A stretch of 64,000 nt of DNA from Vitreoscilla stercoraria DSM 513 (GTDB lineage Bacteria; Pseudomonadota; Gammaproteobacteria; Burkholderiales; Neisseriaceae), in contig NZ_KB908031.1 in assembly GCF_000382305.1 (NCBI RefSeq), positions 1 through 64,000 of the forward strand. Reading direction: 5' to 3'. Made by a program: the position numbers and the translations under genes. Shown in pieces: positions 24,288 to 33,482 of the stretch. The notes under the pieces are model-generated. The model saw nothing but the letters and a program-made list of their open reading frames with translations, was not told where the DNA came from and searched no databases. Numbering within the stretch: the first letter of the stretch is position 1; the number at the start of each line of letters is the position of its first letter.

Positions 24288-25514
24288 TTAGGATTGAACC
24301 TCATCGACTTCAGGTCGGTGAGGAATAATCATATTCAAAATGATGGCCAATACCGCACACAAGCCCACGCCAGCGAAGCTGAAGCTGCCAATTTGCACCA
24401 ACATACCGCCCACGCCTGTGGTCAAAACGGTGCTGACAATCACCAAATTCTTCGGATTCATCAAATCCACTTTGGCATCAATCAAAGTTTTTAAGCCTAA
24501 AGACGCGATTGTACCAAACAACAAAATCATGATACCACCCATGACAGGCATTGGGATAGACGCCAATAAAGCGTTGAATTTACCAAAAAATGCCATGCAC
24601 ACCGCAAAAATCGCTGCCCAAGTCATAATCACTGGATTGCCATTTTTGGTAATCATCACCGCACCTGTGACTTCGCCATAAGTGGTAACAGGAGGGCCAC
24701 CAATCAAGCCTGCAAAACACACGCCCAAACCGTCGCCTGCCAAGGTTTTGTCCAAGCCCGGATTTTTAGTATAGTCTTTGCCTGTCACCTTGCCGACTGC
24801 CATGATGCCGCCGATGTGTTCAATGGCTGGGGCAATCGCCACCGGCAACATGAACAAAGCCGCTTGCCAATTGATTTCAGGTGTGTGGAACACAGGAACC
24901 GCAAACCAAGGCGCTGCGGCGATTTTATCCAAATCCACCAAACCCATGAAACATGCCAATACATAACCTGAAGCCACGCCAATTAAAATCGGTACCAAGC
25001 GCATCATGCCTTTGGCGTAAACGGTTACTACTGTGGTGACTGCGAAGGTGAAGCCTGCCAAAATCAACGATTGCGTGTAATCCACCACTTGGTTGCCGCC
25101 TGCTTTGCCCATCGCCATTTCACTGGCAACCATCGCAACAGACAAGCCAATCACCATAATCACAGGGCCAATCACCACCGGTGGCAGCAATTTGTTGACC
25201 GCTTCAATGCCGCCAAAGCGAATCATTAACGCAAAAATGAAATACATGAAGCCGGCACAAAACAGACCGAACATGGTCGCACCCATGCCCCAAGTTTGGA
25301 TGGAATAGATGATGGGTGCAATGAATGCAAACGATGAGCCCAAAAAAATTGGCACTTGTCGTTTCGTGATGAGTTGAAACAACAAGGTGCCGACACCTGC
25401 TCCTAATAATGCCATGGCAGGGTTCAAACCCGTTAACAGGGGAACCAATACCAAGGCGCCAAAGGCGACAAATAAAATTTGCGCACCTGAGACAGCCAGC
25501 TTAAGCTGATGCAT
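24288..25514 (-). CDS. uraA: Uracil/xanthine permease (NCS2 family, UraA-like)
   Basis: A 408-residue nucleobase:cation symporter with about 12-14 membrane segments. UraA/NCS2 landmarks: FLGSSFAFIAPI near residue 57, the substrate-site Glu in APAIEHIGGIMAVGKVTG near 235, and GLIGGPPVTTYGEVTGA with the second conserved Glu near 285. The GG-x-P-TTYGE form is typical of the uracil branch. It is convergent with the PCu(A)C gene and monocistronic. Confidence 0.88.
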   Translation of the reverse strand: MHQLKLAVSGAQILFVAFGALVLVPLLTGLNPAMALLGAGVGTLLFQLITKRQVPIFLGSSFAFIAPIIYSIQTWGMGATMFGLFCAGFMYFIFALMIRFGGIEAVNKLLPPVVIGPVIMVIGLSVAMVASEMAMGKAGGNQVVDYTQSLILAGFTFAVTTVVTVYAKGMMRLVPILIGVASGYVLACFMGLVDLDKIAAAPWFAVPVFHTPEINWQAALFMLPVAIAPAIEHIGGIMAVGKVTGKDYTKNPGLDKTLAGDGLGVCFAGLIGGPPVTTYGEVTGAVMITKNGNPVIMTWAAIFAVCMAFFGKFNALLASIPMPVMGGIMILLFGTIASLGLKTLIDAKVDLMNPKNLVIVSTVLTTGVGGMLVQIGSFSFAGVGLCAVLAIILNMIIPHRPEVDEVQS

Positions 25515-25601
25515 GCGACGTATCCTTAAAAAATTTTAATTTAAATTAACATGCGAATTATCGCAGTTTTTAGTCATTATTTCAGCAAGCAATTGCAATA
25601 A

Positions 25602-25629
25602 AGCGTCCTGTAAACTTTACAGGACGCTT
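25602..25629. repeat. Convergent DUS-like pair (uraA-plsY gap)
   Basis: AGCGTCCTGTAA (25602-25613) and TTACAGGACGCT (25617-25628), extended by A/T. It lies 23 nt beyond the plsY stop and probably terminates plsY on the minus strand. Confidence 0.9.
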
Positions 25630-25651
25630 GGAAGCTGCTGGAAAACAGTGA

Positions 25652-26263
25652 TTATGGCTGTTTTTGACCGATTTTGCTTTCTTTGCCCGAAAGCAAATTT
25701 TGGATGTTGCTTTTGTGGCGATACAACACCAATACCGCAATGGCAATCACCGCCACTGACCAACTCGTTTCATCCATAAAATAAAACGACAGCACAGGGC
25801 TTAACACGGTAGCGACCAAAGCGGCCAATGAAGAGATTTTCAAACCAAAAGCCATGATTAACCACACCATGGTGCAAATCAATGCCACCGGCCAGCTCAA
25901 TGCATACAACACGCCCACAGCCGTAGCGACACCTTTACCGCCTTTGAAGCCAAAAAAGATGGGCCACATATGCCCCACCAATACCGCTACTGACACATAA
26001 GCGACTGTGGTGGTGGTAATAGAGCCTGCATCCCATAAGTATTTGGCAATCAACACCGCGACCAAGCCTTTTAAAGCATCGCCAAGCAAAGTCAACACCG
26101 CTGCTTTTTTCTTGCCGCTGCGCAACACATTGGTTGCTCCCGGATTGCCCGAGCCATAGCTGCGTGGGTCGGCCATGCCCATGGACTTGGATACAATCAC
26201 TGCAAAAGACAGTGAGCCCAGCAAATAAGCCATTACTATGACCAAAATATCTACAATACCCAT
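25652..26263 (-). CDS. plsY: Acyl-phosphate:glycerol-3-phosphate acyltransferase PlsY
   Basis: A 203-residue inner-membrane enzyme that makes lysophosphatidic acid, the first step of phospholipid synthesis. The PlsY motifs are DPRSYGSGNPGATNVLR near residue 32 and FGFKGGKGVATAVG near 105, with five or so membrane segments. ATG 26263 (MGIVDILV) was chosen; the in-frame ATG 26290 adds a non-family extension. It is divergent from folB across 57 bp. Confidence 0.95.
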   Translation of the reverse strand: MGIVDILVIVMAYLLGSLSFAVIVSKSMGMADPRSYGSGNPGATNVLRSGKKKAAVLTLLGDALKGLVAVLIAKYLWDAGSITTTTVAYVSVAVLVGHMWPIFFGFKGGKGVATAVGVLYALSWPVALICTMVWLIMAFGLKISSLAALVATVLSPVLSFYFMDETSWSVAVIAIAVLVLYRHKSNIQNLLSGKESKIGQKQP

Positions 26264-26320
26264 CGATTTTTCACTAAAATGCCAAAACAAAAATTTTACG
26301 CTGAGAAAGATGTACAGACA

Positions 26321-26668
26321 ATGGATATCATTTTTTTAAATGGCATGGGTGTGGAAACTTTGGTGGGCGTGTTTGAGTGGGAACGCCAAAAAAAGCAAAA
26401 ATTGATGCTAGATGTGACAGTCGGTATGGCATCCAATGAGAACCGCCAAGATGATTTGGGCAATACCATTTCTTACGCAGACATTGCCCATTTGGTGCGT
26501 GATGATTTGCAAGGACAACAATTTCAATTGTTAGAAACGGTGGCAGAACACACGGCTCAATTGATTTTGGCGCAAACTGGCGTGTTAGAAGTGACGGTGA
26601 AAGTGGTGAAACCGGGGATTTTGAGTGGGATTAAAGAAGTGGGCATTCAAATTACCCGTCAAAAATAG
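26321..26668 (+). CDS. folB: Dihydroneopterin aldolase
   Basis: A 115-residue folate-pathway enzyme that converts dihydroneopterin to hydroxymethyl-dihydropterin. MDIIFLNGMGVETLVGVFEW is the family start, including the conserved Glu-Trp. TISYADIAHLV lies near residue 48, LLETVAEHTAQLIL near 68 (catalytic Glu) and VVKPGILSGIKEVGI near the end (catalytic Lys). ATG 26321 was chosen over 26279 on this basis. The plsY-folB divergent arrangement is known from other beta- and gammaproteobacteria. Confidence 0.94.
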   Translation: MDIIFLNGMGVETLVGVFEWERQKKQKLMLDVTVGMASNENRQDDLGNTISYADIAHLVRDDLQGQQFQLLETVAEHTAQLILAQTGVLEVTVKVVKPGILSGIKEVGIQITRQK

Positions 26669-26709
26669 TCTGCCATGATGGTGGTGTGAAGGTTTTTTTA
26701 TATGCAATA

Positions 26710-26745
26710 AGCGTCCTGTAAAGGTTTTACAGGACGCTTATTTTT
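26710..26745 (+). repeat. Convergent DUS-like pair, folB terminator
   Basis: AGCGTCCTGTAA (26710-26721) and TTACAGGACGCT (26727-26738), extended by AA / TT, followed by TATTTTTTTG. Confidence 0.92.
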
Positions 26746-26917
26746 TTGTTTTTTTGTCATATCAATATGATTTTTTAATCATTAAAAATTGTGTCTTTTT
26801 AAAAAATATCATGGGTTTGATGGGTATTTAGAGTGTGAGCACCCAATATTTTTTGAGCTTCTGAGCCTTTGTATTGGGTTATTTACTCATGTTGATTGTC
26901 ATATAAATTTCAAAAAA

Positions 26918-26949
26918 CTGACATTGAGATGTCATGAAGTCATTTTATT
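26918..26949 (+). promoter_or_regulatory. Candidate PhoB box and promoter of the phn operon
   Basis: Two 11-bp direct repeats, CTGACATTGAG and ATGTCATGAAG (26918-26939). Each matches the Pho-box half-site CTGTCAT at 6 of 7 positions with the required 11-bp period. A -10-like TTTATT lies at 26944-26949. The rest of the 26746-26917 gap is AT-rich with nothing else recognised. Phosphate-starvation control of phn genes by PhoB is established in E. coli. Confidence 0.7.
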
Positions 26950-26985
26950 CTTGCCCTCGTTTTAATGAACACAGAGCAAGCAGCC

Positions 26986-27792
26986 ATGCAGACAATTCAA
27001 ATTGATCGTTTGAACAAACATTTTGGTAAAAAACAAGTTTTATTTGATATCAATTTGTCATTCGAGCGCAATCAAATGGTGGCGTTGATTGGTCCATCAG
27101 GATCGGGTAAGTCCACTTTATTACGTCATGTCAATGGCTTGAATATAGCGGCAGAAGGTGACATTCGCATTAATGGATTGGCTTTATTGTCCAAAGGTCG
27201 TCTGTCTAAAAATGTGCGGCAACAACGTGCCAAAATTGGTTTTATCTTCCAGCAGTTCAATTTGGTCAATCGTTTATCTGTTATTGATAATGTTTTGATT
27301 GGGGCATTGGGTCGCCTGCCAAAATGGCGCGCTTATAGCCGTACATTTACCGAAGCTGAAAAACGACAAGCGTTGCTCTGTTTGGAACGAGTGGGGTTGG
27401 TGGATTTGGCTTTGCAGCGAGCTTCTACATTGTCTGGTGGTCAGCAACAACGTGTGGCGATTGCCAAAACTTTGATGCAGCAAGCAGACATCATTTTGGC
27501 AGACGAGCCGATTGCATCGCTTGATCCCGAGTCCGCCAAAATTGTCATGAATACCTTACAAAACATTCATCAAGAAGATGGCAAAACCGTCATCGTGACT
27601 TTGCATCAAGTTGATTATGCCCGTCGTTATTGCCCACGAACGGTGGCTTTGAAACAAGGCGTGGTGCAGTTTGATGATGCCACCACGCTTTTGAGCAATG
27701 CATTTTTAAATCAATTGTACGGTAGTGAGGCCCAATTGGAAGAAGTGACTGAAGCTTCCACCAGTTTTGCCAATGTCGTTTTATCTCAGTAA
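26986..27792 (+). CDS. phnC: Phosphonate ABC importer, ATP-binding protein PhnC
   Basis: The ATPase of the phosphonate/phosphite importer PhnCDE, 268 residues. Walker A is GPSGSGKSTLLRHVNGL near residue 32, the Q-loop GFIFQQFNLVNRLSV is the PhnC-type, the signature is LSGGQQQRVAIAKTL, Walker B IILADEPIASLDPESAK and the H-loop VTLHQVD. ATG 26986 (MQTIQIDRL) matches the family start; ATG 26965 is possible, and neither has a strong SD. It is the first gene of an 11-gene unidirectional operon running to 36655. Confidence 0.94.
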   Translation: MQTIQIDRLNKHFGKKQVLFDINLSFERNQMVALIGPSGSGKSTLLRHVNGLNIAAEGDIRINGLALLSKGRLSKNVRQQRAKIGFIFQQFNLVNRLSVIDNVLIGALGRLPKWRAYSRTFTEAEKRQALLCLERVGLVDLALQRASTLSGGQQQRVAIAKTLMQQADIILADEPIASLDPESAKIVMNTLQNIHQEDGKTVIVTLHQVDYARRYCPRTVALKQGVVQFDDATTLLSNAFLNQLYGSEAQLEEVTEASTSFANVVLSQ

Positions 27793-27822
27793 TCATATTT
27801 TAGTGTCATCAAGGGAAACGCA

Positions 27823-28773
27823 ATGAGTATTCAAACATTACAAAAATGGGTTGGTTTGTCAGTTATGGCGATGGGTTTGGCCGCTTGTGGTGGCAAAACA
27901 CCAGAAACCAGCGACACCGCAGAGCAAGCCAAAGCCATCAAAGATGCCACAGGAATTCCAAAAGTGGTGCAGTTCGGCATTATCAATACCGAGTCTTCAC
28001 AAAATTTGCGCAGTACTTGGGAGCCATTTTTAGCAGAAATGAGCCAAAAAACGGGTTTGGACATCAAGCCATTTTTTGCTTCAGATTATGCTGGTGTGAT
28101 TCAAGCGATGCGTTTTCAAAAAATTGATTTGGCTTGGTATGGCAATAAATCTGCGATGGAAGCGGTAGACCGTGCCAATGGCGAAGTGTTTGCGCAAACG
28201 GTGAACAATGATGGCACCACAGGTTATCACAGCCTAATGATTGTCAATATCGACAGCCCTTATATGACCGAGCAAGACGTCTTAAAAAATGCTTCTAAAT
28301 TGACGTTTGGCAATGGCGACCCTAATTCCACTTCAGGCAACTTGGTGCCAGGGTATTACGTGTTTGCTAAAAATGGTGTCGATTCAAGTACCGCTTTCAA
28401 ACGCACTTTGAATGCCAATCACGAAAGCAATGCGATGGCGGTGGCGAATAAACAAGTGGATGTGGCGACTTTCAACTCTGAAGGTTGGGCATTTATGGAA
28501 CAAAAAAATCCTGACATTGTGAAGAAATTGAAAATTGTATGGACTTCGCCTGAAATTCCATCCGATCCATTGGTGTGGCGCAAAGACATGGATGATGAAG
28601 TCAAAATCAAATTGAAAGATTTCTTCTTAAGCTATGGCAGCACGCCAGAAGAGAAAAAGATTTTGGATGATTTGGGTTGGAGCAAATTCAAAGATTCTAA
28701 CAACGACCAATTAAAACCCATTCGTGAATTGGAAGCGTTTAAAAAACAAGCAGCAGAGAAAAAAGCAGCATAA
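27823..28773 (+). CDS. phnD: Phosphonate-binding lipoprotein PhnD
   Basis: A 316-residue substrate-binding protein of the PhnD family. The N-terminus has a lipobox (MGLAACGG), so it is a lipoprotein, unlike the soluble PhnD of E. coli. Landmarks are FGIINTESSQNLRSTWEPFL near residue 50, FFASDYAGVIQAMRFQKIDLAWYG near 85 (phosphonate-site Tyr and Asp), GDPNSTSGNLVPGYYVF near 165 and IVWTSPEIPSDPLVWR near 240. It delivers phosphonate to PhnE. Confidence 0.95.
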   Translation: MSIQTLQKWVGLSVMAMGLAACGGKTPETSDTAEQAKAIKDATGIPKVVQFGIINTESSQNLRSTWEPFLAEMSQKTGLDIKPFFASDYAGVIQAMRFQKIDLAWYGNKSAMEAVDRANGEVFAQTVNNDGTTGYHSLMIVNIDSPYMTEQDVLKNASKLTFGNGDPNSTSGNLVPGYYVFAKNGVDSSTAFKRTLNANHESNAMAVANKQVDVATFNSEGWAFMEQKNPDIVKKLKIVWTSPEIPSDPLVWRKDMDDEVKIKLKDFFLSYGSTPEEKKILDDLGWSKFKDSNNDQLKPIRELEAFKKQAAEKKAA

Positions 28774-28794
28774 TTTTTAGGATATCAAAAGCAA

Positions 28795-29583
28795 ATGAAT
28801 CAAATGCAAATCCCAGCAGCAAAAAATCATAGAACCAAATGGTTGAATACTTTGATTTGGGGTGTGGTGTTGGCTGTCATAACCTTGGCTTGGAATGGTA
28901 GCGAAATGGCACCACTGAAGTTGGTGGCTGATGCGGGCAATATGTGGCAATTGGTGAGCGATTTCTTCCCACCGGATTTCTCACAATGGCGTTCGTATTT
29001 GGATGAGATGCTGATCACTGTGTATATCGGTATTTGGGGCACATTTTTGGCCATTATTTGTGCCGTGCCTTTGGGTTTGATGTGTGCGGAAAACATTGCT
29101 CCGAAATGGTTGTGCCAAATCACCCGTCGCGCGATGGATGCGTTGCGCTCTATCAATGAAATGGTGTTTGCGATGATATTTGTCGCAGCGGTTGGCTTAG
29201 GACCTTTTCCGGGCGTGTTGGCGCTGTTTTTACACAGTACGGGTACTTTGGCGAAGCTGTTTTCTGAGGCGGTCGAAGCGATTGAGCCAGGCCCCGTCGA
29301 AGGTGTGCGTGCTACTGGTGCCGATAAAATGGGTGAAATCATTTATGGCGTGTTGCCACAAGTGATGCCGCTGTGGATTTCTTATTCACTGTACCGTTTT
29401 GAATCAAATGTGCGCTCGGCAACGGTTGTGGGCATGGTCGGAGCAGGTGGTATTGGTGTGTTGTTGTGGGAAAACTTGCGCGGTTTCGATTTCCCAAGCA
29501 CATGCGCCATCATGATTATCATCATCGTCACTGTCAGCATCATCGACACCGTATCGCAATATTTACGTAAACGTTTTATTTAG
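28795..29583 (+). CDS. phnE: Phosphonate ABC importer, permease PhnE
   Basis: A 262-residue membrane permease with about six membrane segments. The binding-protein-dependent transport signature is in EAIEPGPVEGVRATGADKMG near residue 163, followed by YRFESNVRSATVVGMVGAGGIG near 200. It follows phnD by 21 nt. Confidence 0.95.
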   Translation: MNQMQIPAAKNHRTKWLNTLIWGVVLAVITLAWNGSEMAPLKLVADAGNMWQLVSDFFPPDFSQWRSYLDEMLITVYIGIWGTFLAIICAVPLGLMCAENIAPKWLCQITRRAMDALRSINEMVFAMIFVAAVGLGPFPGVLALFLHSTGTLAKLFSEAVEAIEPGPVEGVRATGADKMGEIIYGVLPQVMPLWISYSLYRFESNVRSATVVGMVGAGGIGVLLWENLRGFDFPSTCAIMIIIIVTVSIIDTVSQYLRKRFI

Positions 29584-29625
29584 TTGTATTTCACAGTCAT
29601 CGTTGAAAAGTCAGAAAGAAAAATC

Positions 29626-30093
29626 ATGTATTTGTCTTCTAGCGTCCAATTGCCTACCGAGCCACAAGCATTGCGTCAATTTTGCTTGCAAGTATTGGCT
29701 CATCAAGCGGCGCATTTGTCTGAATTTGAGTCGGATTTGACCGCCATGGAATATGAATGGATACGCCAGCCTGAAGTCGGCATGGTCATGGTCAAAGGCA
29801 GAACCGAAGGTCAGGGCGCCCCATTTGCCCTAGGTGAAACCACGGTGAGCCGTTGTGTGTTGCGTTTGCAAACAGGTCAAACGGGTTTTGGTTATGTTTT
29901 GGGTCGCAACAAGCAACAAGCGACTTGGATTGCATTGGCAGATGCCCATTTGCAAACCGAGCAACAAGATTATTGGTTAAGCCATTTGATTGAGCCTTTG
30001 GCAAAACGATGGCGTGAGCAACAACAGCAACACACCCAACAAGTTGCTGCATCCAAAGTGGATTTTTTCACCATGGTGCGAGGAGAAGATTGA
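29626..30093 (+). CDS. phnG: C-P lyase complex subunit PhnG
   Basis: A 155-residue subunit of the PhnGHIJ core complex, which (with PhnI) attaches methylphosphonate to ATP as ribose triphosphate. The PhnG signature PEVGMVMVKGRTEGQGAPF lies near residue 48, followed by LGETTVSRCVLRL and GFGYVLGRNKQQA. ATG 29626 was chosen because it gives family length. Its stop overlaps the phnH ATG by one base. Confidence 0.94.
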   Translation: MYLSSSVQLPTEPQALRQFCLQVLAHQAAHLSEFESDLTAMEYEWIRQPEVGMVMVKGRTEGQGAPFALGETTVSRCVLRLQTGQTGFGYVLGRNKQQATWIALADAHLQTEQQDYWLSHLIEPLAKRWREQQQQHTQQVAASKVDFFTMVRGED

Positions 30094-30704
30094 TGCAAAC
30101 AGATTTGATTGCGGGCTTCAAACAGCCAGTACAGGACGCTCAAAACGTGTTTCGTACCACATTGCAAGCTTTGAGCGAACCGGGTTTGTGGCAAGAATTG
30201 GCTTTACAGGACGCTTTGGATGGTTTGAATGCGGCCTCTTGGTCGATTTTACAAGCGATGTTAGACAGCGATACGTGTTTGTACATTGCACCAGAATTGC
30301 AAACGGACAAAATGCTGCAAAACGTGTTGTTTCATTGTGCTTGTGTCGTGGTGAATGATGTTGCTGAAGCTGATTTTTTGGTGGTGACTGCTGCCATGGC
30401 GCAAAACATGGATTGGCGCCAACTCAAGCGTGGTAGCGAGCGTTCGCCTGAGCAATCAGCGACGATGTTGGTGCAATTGGATGACAATGAAAATAGCCAC
30501 GAGATGGCAACTATTTGGCAAGGATCGGGCATTTTGAATCATCGTTCAGTGAGTTTGCCCATAGACAAAGCGTTTTGTTTGCAACGAGCCAGTGCTTTGT
30601 CGTTTCCATTGGGTGTGGACGTGGTATTCACGCAGGAAAATTCATTAATGGGTTTGCCGCGCACGACCCAAGTGCAGTTTGAAGGAGTGGCAATATGTAT
30701 GTAG
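30093..30704 (+). CDS. phnH: C-P lyase complex subunit PhnH
   Basis: A 203-residue core-complex subunit. Landmarks: VFRTTLQALSEPG near residue 20, a GSERSPEQSATMLVQL segment near 115, WQGSGILNHRSVSLP near 145 and FPLGVDVVFTQENSLMGLPRTT near 175. Two DUS copies lie within it: GTACAGGACGCT (30129-30140, encoding VQDA) and TTACAGGACGCT (30204-30215, encoding LQDA). It overlaps phnG by 1 nt and phnI by 10 nt. Confidence 0.93.
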   Translation: MQTDLIAGFKQPVQDAQNVFRTTLQALSEPGLWQELALQDALDGLNAASWSILQAMLDSDTCLYIAPELQTDKMLQNVLFHCACVVVNDVAEADFLVVTAAMAQNMDWRQLKRGSERSPEQSATMLVQLDDNENSHEMATIWQGSGILNHRSVSLPIDKAFCLQRASALSFPLGVDVVFTQENSLMGLPRTTQVQFEGVAICM

Positions 30705-31798
30705 CCGTAAAAGGCGGTGAGCAAGCGATTGTCGCCGCACACCAATTGTTGGCGCAGTATCGTCGAGGTGATGCGTCTTTGCCTGAATTGACCGTAGCGC
30801 AAATACAGCAACAATTGCCATTGGCGGTGGCGCGAGTGATGACAGAAGGTTCTTTGTACGACCGAGAATTGGCAGCTTTGGCCATCAAACAAGCAGCAGG
30901 CGACATTACCGAAGCGATTTTCTTGTTGCGTGCTTACAGGACGACTTTACCACGCTTTGGTGACAGCGTGCCGTTACAAACCGATCAAATGCTGATTTCT
31001 CGCCGTGTTTCTGCCATTTACAAAGACGTACCCGGAGGTCAGATTTTGGGTCCGACTTTTGATTATACCCATCGCTTGTTGGATTTTGCGTTGCTTGCAG
31101 AAGGTGAACCTGTTTCTTTAGAGCGTCCTGTAAGCGAAGAAGCCGTAGACATGAATTGCATGCCAGTGATGTCTTTGTTGGAGCGTGAAGGTTTGATGAA
31201 GCAAGCCAATACGCAAGACGATGGCGGTCAGGATTTGACGCGCCATGCAACAGAATTTCCGATGAAACGCTCGGAGCGTTTGCAAACTTTGGCACGAGGC
31301 GATGAAGGCTTTTTGATATCTTTGGCGTATTCCACTCAGCGTGGTTATGGTCGCAATCATCCATTTGTGGGCGAGATTCGCATCGGTGAAGTGGAGATTT
31401 TGTTCACGCCAGCGGAATTGGGCTTTGAGATTGTTCTGGGTGCGCTGGAAGTGACCGAATGCGAGATGTTGACGCAATTTGTCAAAGACGAAGCCACCGA
31501 TGAGGTGGTGTTTACGCGTGGCTATGGCTTGGCGTTTGGTCATGCCGAACACAAAACCATGGCGATGGCTTTGGTCGATCGGGCTTTGTGTGCAGAAGAT
31601 TATCAAGAGGAAATCGAGTCACCTGCTCAAGAGCAAGAATTTGTTTTGGCACATTGTGACAATGTCAGTGCAGTGGGTTTTGTGTCGCATTTGAAATTGC
31701 CGCATTACGTTGATTTCCAATCTGAATTGGAATTGATACACAAAATTCACCGCAAACAAGCCACTTCACACAATCAAGCCACAAAGGCAGACGCATGA
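30695..31798 (+). CDS. phnI: C-P lyase complex subunit PhnI (nucleosidase/transferase)
   Basis: A 367-residue subunit that in E. coli removes adenine from ATP and installs the phosphonate on ribose-triphosphate. MYVAVKGGEQAI is the family start. SRRVSAIYKDVPGGQILGPTFDYTHRLLDF near residues 103-135 is conserved, as is FLISLAYSTQRGYGRNHPF near 205. An exact AGCGTCCTGTAA (31122-31133) encodes ERPVS, and a mismatched copy lies at 30934. It overlaps phnH by 10 nt and phnJ by 4 nt. Confidence 0.95.
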   Translation: MYVAVKGGEQAIVAAHQLLAQYRRGDASLPELTVAQIQQQLPLAVARVMTEGSLYDRELAALAIKQAAGDITEAIFLLRAYRTTLPRFGDSVPLQTDQMLISRRVSAIYKDVPGGQILGPTFDYTHRLLDFALLAEGEPVSLERPVSEEAVDMNCMPVMSLLEREGLMKQANTQDDGGQDLTRHATEFPMKRSERLQTLARGDEGFLISLAYSTQRGYGRNHPFVGEIRIGEVEILFTPAELGFEIVLGALEVTECEMLTQFVKDEATDEVVFTRGYGLAFGHAEHKTMAMALVDRALCAEDYQEEIESPAQEQEFVLAHCDNVSAVGFVSHLKLPHYVDFQSELELIHKIHRKQATSHNQATKADA

Positions 31799-32643
31799 AC
31801 ACCCATCAAGATTACAATTTTGCTTATTTGGATGAACAAACCAAACGCATGATACGCCGCGGCTTGCTCAAAGCCGTTGCTATTCCTGGATATCAAGTGC
31901 CTTTTGGCGGGCGTGAAATGCCATTGCCTTATGGTTGGGGAACGGGTGGTATTCAAGTGACGGCAAGTATTTTGGGTCAGAGTGATGTGTTGAAAGTCAT
32001 AGACCAAGGTGCGGATGACACGACCAATGCCGTATCCATTCGCCAATTTTTTGCCAAAACCGCAGGTGTTGCGACCACCACGCACACATCTGAGGCCACT
32101 GTGATTCAAACGCGCCACCGCATTCCTGAGCAAGCTTTGACTTCAGGCCAAGTGATGGTGTTTCAAGTGCCGATTCCTGAGCCTTTGCGCTTTATTGAGC
32201 CATCGGAAACCGAAACGCAAACCATGCACGCTTTGAAAGACTATGGCGTGATGAACATCAAACTGTATGAAGACATTGCCAAATTCGGTTACATCGCGAC
32301 CGCTTATGCTTACCCTGTACGAGTGAATGAGCATTACATCATGGATCCGTCGCCCATTCCCAAGTTTGACAATCCAAAATTGAATCTGAGTCCTGCTTTG
32401 ATGTTGTTTGGTGCAGGTCGCGAGAAGCGTTTGTATGCTTTGCCGCCTTATACACAAGTGGTGAGTTTGGACTTTGAAGACCATCCATTTGACATTCCAA
32501 CGTGGGATGAGCCTTGTGCCATTTGCGGCAGCAGCCACACTTATTTGGATGAAGTGGTGATGGATGACGAGGGCACACGCATGTTCGTGTGTTCGGACAC
32601 CGATTATTGTGAGCAACAGTCTGTATTGAAAGAGAAAAATTGA
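31795..32643 (+). CDS. phnJ: C-P lyase radical-SAM subunit PhnJ
   Basis: A 282-residue catalytic subunit that breaks the carbon-phosphorus bond by a glycyl/thiyl radical mechanism on an Fe4S4 cluster. The four conserved Cys near residues 240-272 have exactly the PhnJ spacing C-x2-C-x21-C-x5-C (CAIC ... FVCSDTDYC). The glycine-rich segment VPFGGREMPLPYGWGTGGIQ near residue 38 carries the radical-Gly region. All catalytic features are intact, so the pathway should be functional. Confidence 0.96.
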   Translation: MNTHQDYNFAYLDEQTKRMIRRGLLKAVAIPGYQVPFGGREMPLPYGWGTGGIQVTASILGQSDVLKVIDQGADDTTNAVSIRQFFAKTAGVATTTHTSEATVIQTRHRIPEQALTSGQVMVFQVPIPEPLRFIEPSETETQTMHALKDYGVMNIKLYEDIAKFGYIATAYAYPVRVNEHYIMDPSPIPKFDNPKLNLSPALMLFGAGREKRLYALPPYTQVVSLDFEDHPFDIPTWDEPCAICGSSHTYLDEVVMDDEGTRMFVCSDTDYCEQQSVLKEKN

Positions 32644-32645
32644 GC

Positions 32646-33476
32646 ATGAATACCCATGTTGATTCTGTGAGCCCACAAGCGGCTTGGAACAGTACAGAAA
32701 CCGAAACGCAAGCTTTGTTGCGTGTGCGTGGTTTGACCAAATTGTATGGCCCCAATCAAGGTTGCCAAAATGTGAATTTTGACCTGTATCCCGGCGAAGT
32801 TTTGGGGATTGTGGGTGAGTCTGGTTCAGGCAAATCGACTTTGTTGTCTTTGCTTTCAGGCCGTATCTTACCCAATGATGGTGAGTTGATTTACATTCAT
32901 GGTAATGGCGAACCAGTGGATGTTTATGATTGTAGCGAAGCTGCGCGTCGTCAATTGTTGCGTACTGAATGGGGGTTTGTTGAGCAACATGCTCGCGATG
33001 GTTTGCGCATGAATGTGTCGGCAGGCGCGAATGTGAGCGAGCGTTTGATGGCACAAGGTGTGCGTCATTATGGTTTTTTGCATGAATCGGCCAAAGAATG
33101 GATGACGCAAGTGGAAATCGATGCAGCGCGCATCAACGATTTGCCACGCACGTTTTCAGGCGGCATGCAACAGCGCTTACAAATAGCGCGCAATTTGATT
33201 TCCAAGCCACGCTTGGTATTTATGGATGAACCAACGAGTTCATTGGATGTGTCGGTGCAGGCGAAATTGTTAGATTTAATCCGCTCGCTCGTACGCCAAT
33301 ACAATTTGTCCATCATTTTGGTGACGCATGATTTGGCGGTAGCGCGTTTGCTCGCGGATCGATTGCTGGTGATGCAAAAATCGCGTGTGGTTGAAAGCGG
33401 ATTGACCGACCAAATTTTGGACGATCCGCAACATCCTTACACACAATTGTTGGTTTCTTCGATTTTACAGGCTTGA
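32646..33476 (+). CDS. phnK: C-P lyase accessory ABC-type protein PhnK
   Basis: A 276-residue ABC-ATPase homologue that binds the PhnGHIJ core. Walker A is GESGSGKSTLLSLL near residue 60, signature FSGGMQQRLQIAR, Walker B LVFMDEPTSSLDVSVQAK, H-loop LVTHD. A peptide WGFVEQHARDGLRMNVSAG is the PhnK-specific Q-loop. ATG 32646 follows the phnJ stop by 2 nt. Confidence 0.94.
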   Translation: MNTHVDSVSPQAAWNSTETETQALLRVRGLTKLYGPNQGCQNVNFDLYPGEVLGIVGESGSGKSTLLSLLSGRILPNDGELIYIHGNGEPVDVYDCSEAARRQLLRTEWGFVEQHARDGLRMNVSAGANVSERLMAQGVRHYGFLHESAKEWMTQVEIDAARINDLPRTFSGGMQQRLQIARNLISKPRLVFMDEPTSSLDVSVQAKLLDLIRSLVRQYNLSIILVTHDLAVARLLADRLLVMQKSRVVESGLTDQILDDPQHPYTQLLVSSILQA

Positions 33477-33482
33477 TTTGAC

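Noticed and set aside
32143..33054. 303-codon open frame on the minus strand across phnJ-phnK
   Set aside because: It is a shadow of phnJ and phnK, whose catalytic motifs are intact; its translation is His/Gln-rich low-quality sequence.
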